Origin: CBDDRG01 sp051306415
GTDB lineage: Bacteria; Pseudomonadota; Gammaproteobacteria; Pseudomonadales; Porticoccaceae
NCBI GenBank assembly: GCA_051306415.1
Contig: JBPPNE010000011.1
Span: 1 to 8,218, forward strand
Reading direction: 5' to 3'
DNA length: 8,218 bases
The notes under the pieces were generated by a model that saw nothing but the letters and a program-made list of their open reading frames with translations, was not told the DNA's origin and ran no database searches. Made by a program: the position numbers and the translations under genes. Numbering within the stretch: the first letter of the stretch is position 1; each line of letters opens with the position of its first letter. This document shows positions 6,320 to 8,218 of this stretch, piece by piece.

Positions 6320-6362
6320 AGCGCGGCGGCCTGTCCCTGGCCCCACACAGAAGTCCCGCGCT
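6320..6362 (-). terminator. Nested hairpin after the FadJ-like gene
   Basis: AGCGCGG and CCGCGCT (6320-6326 and 6356-6362) form a perfect 7-bp outer stem. A smaller GGCC/GGCC hairpin (6328-6331 with 6339-6342) sits inside the loop. Read on the minus strand it begins 14 nt after the FadJ-like stop and is followed by a moderately T-rich tail, CTTACTTTA. It is a plausible terminator separating this gene from the dehydrogenase, but the large loop and imperfect T tract leave doubt. Confidence 0.4.
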
Positions 6363-6376
6363 GGTCGTTGTGCAAT

Positions 6377-8218
<1,842 letters not shown>

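Overview
This is an 8.2 kb, moderately GC-rich, densely coded bacterial segment. It looks like a chromosomal region for lipid, ketone or alcohol catabolism in a proteobacterium. The gene mix (class III CoA-transferase, Baeyer-Villiger-type monooxygenase, patatin-like hydrolase, orphan CoxIII/CoxIV-like subunits, MDR alcohol dehydrogenase, FadJ-type beta-oxidation protein) and a perfect FNR/Anr box suggest an aerobic or facultative gammaproteobacterium that degrades hydrocarbons, steroids or fatty acids. That taxonomic guess is inference. I see no tRNA, rRNA, CRISPR array, IS element or phage gene.

Layout. Positions 1-207 hold the C-terminal end of a CaiB/BaiF CoA-transferase (+). A 377-nt gene-free region follows. 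It contains a perfect FNR-type palindrome (TTGAT-N4-ATCAA) and further inverted repeats upstream of a flavin monooxygenase (585-2093, +) that carries every type I BVMO signature. Converging on it is a patatin-like phospholipase (2125-3226, -) split by a one-base frameshift. Next is a tight three-gene membrane operon (3493-5092, +): a six-helix protein of unknown function, a NorE-like cytochrome c oxidase subunit III homologue and a NorF/CoxIV-like small subunit. It has no catalytic heme-copper subunit in view. Converging on that operon is a zinc alcohol dehydrogenase (5144-6196, -). The last gene is a multifunctional enoyl-CoA hydratase/3-hydroxyacyl-CoA dehydrogenase (6377-8218, -), which runs off the window at its N-terminus.

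How the genes may work together (inference). The enzymes can be ordered as alcohol to ketone (ADH), ketone to ester or lactone (BVMO), ester to acid plus alcohol (patatin-like hydrolase), acid to acyl-CoA (CoA-transferase), then beta-oxidation (FadJ-like). The genes lie on both strands in at least four transcription units, so this would be a loose functional neighbourhood, not one operon.

The points most worth checking are the FNR/Anr box in front of an oxygen-consuming monooxygenase, the frameshifted patatin gene, and the orphan CoxIII/CoxIV-like operon.
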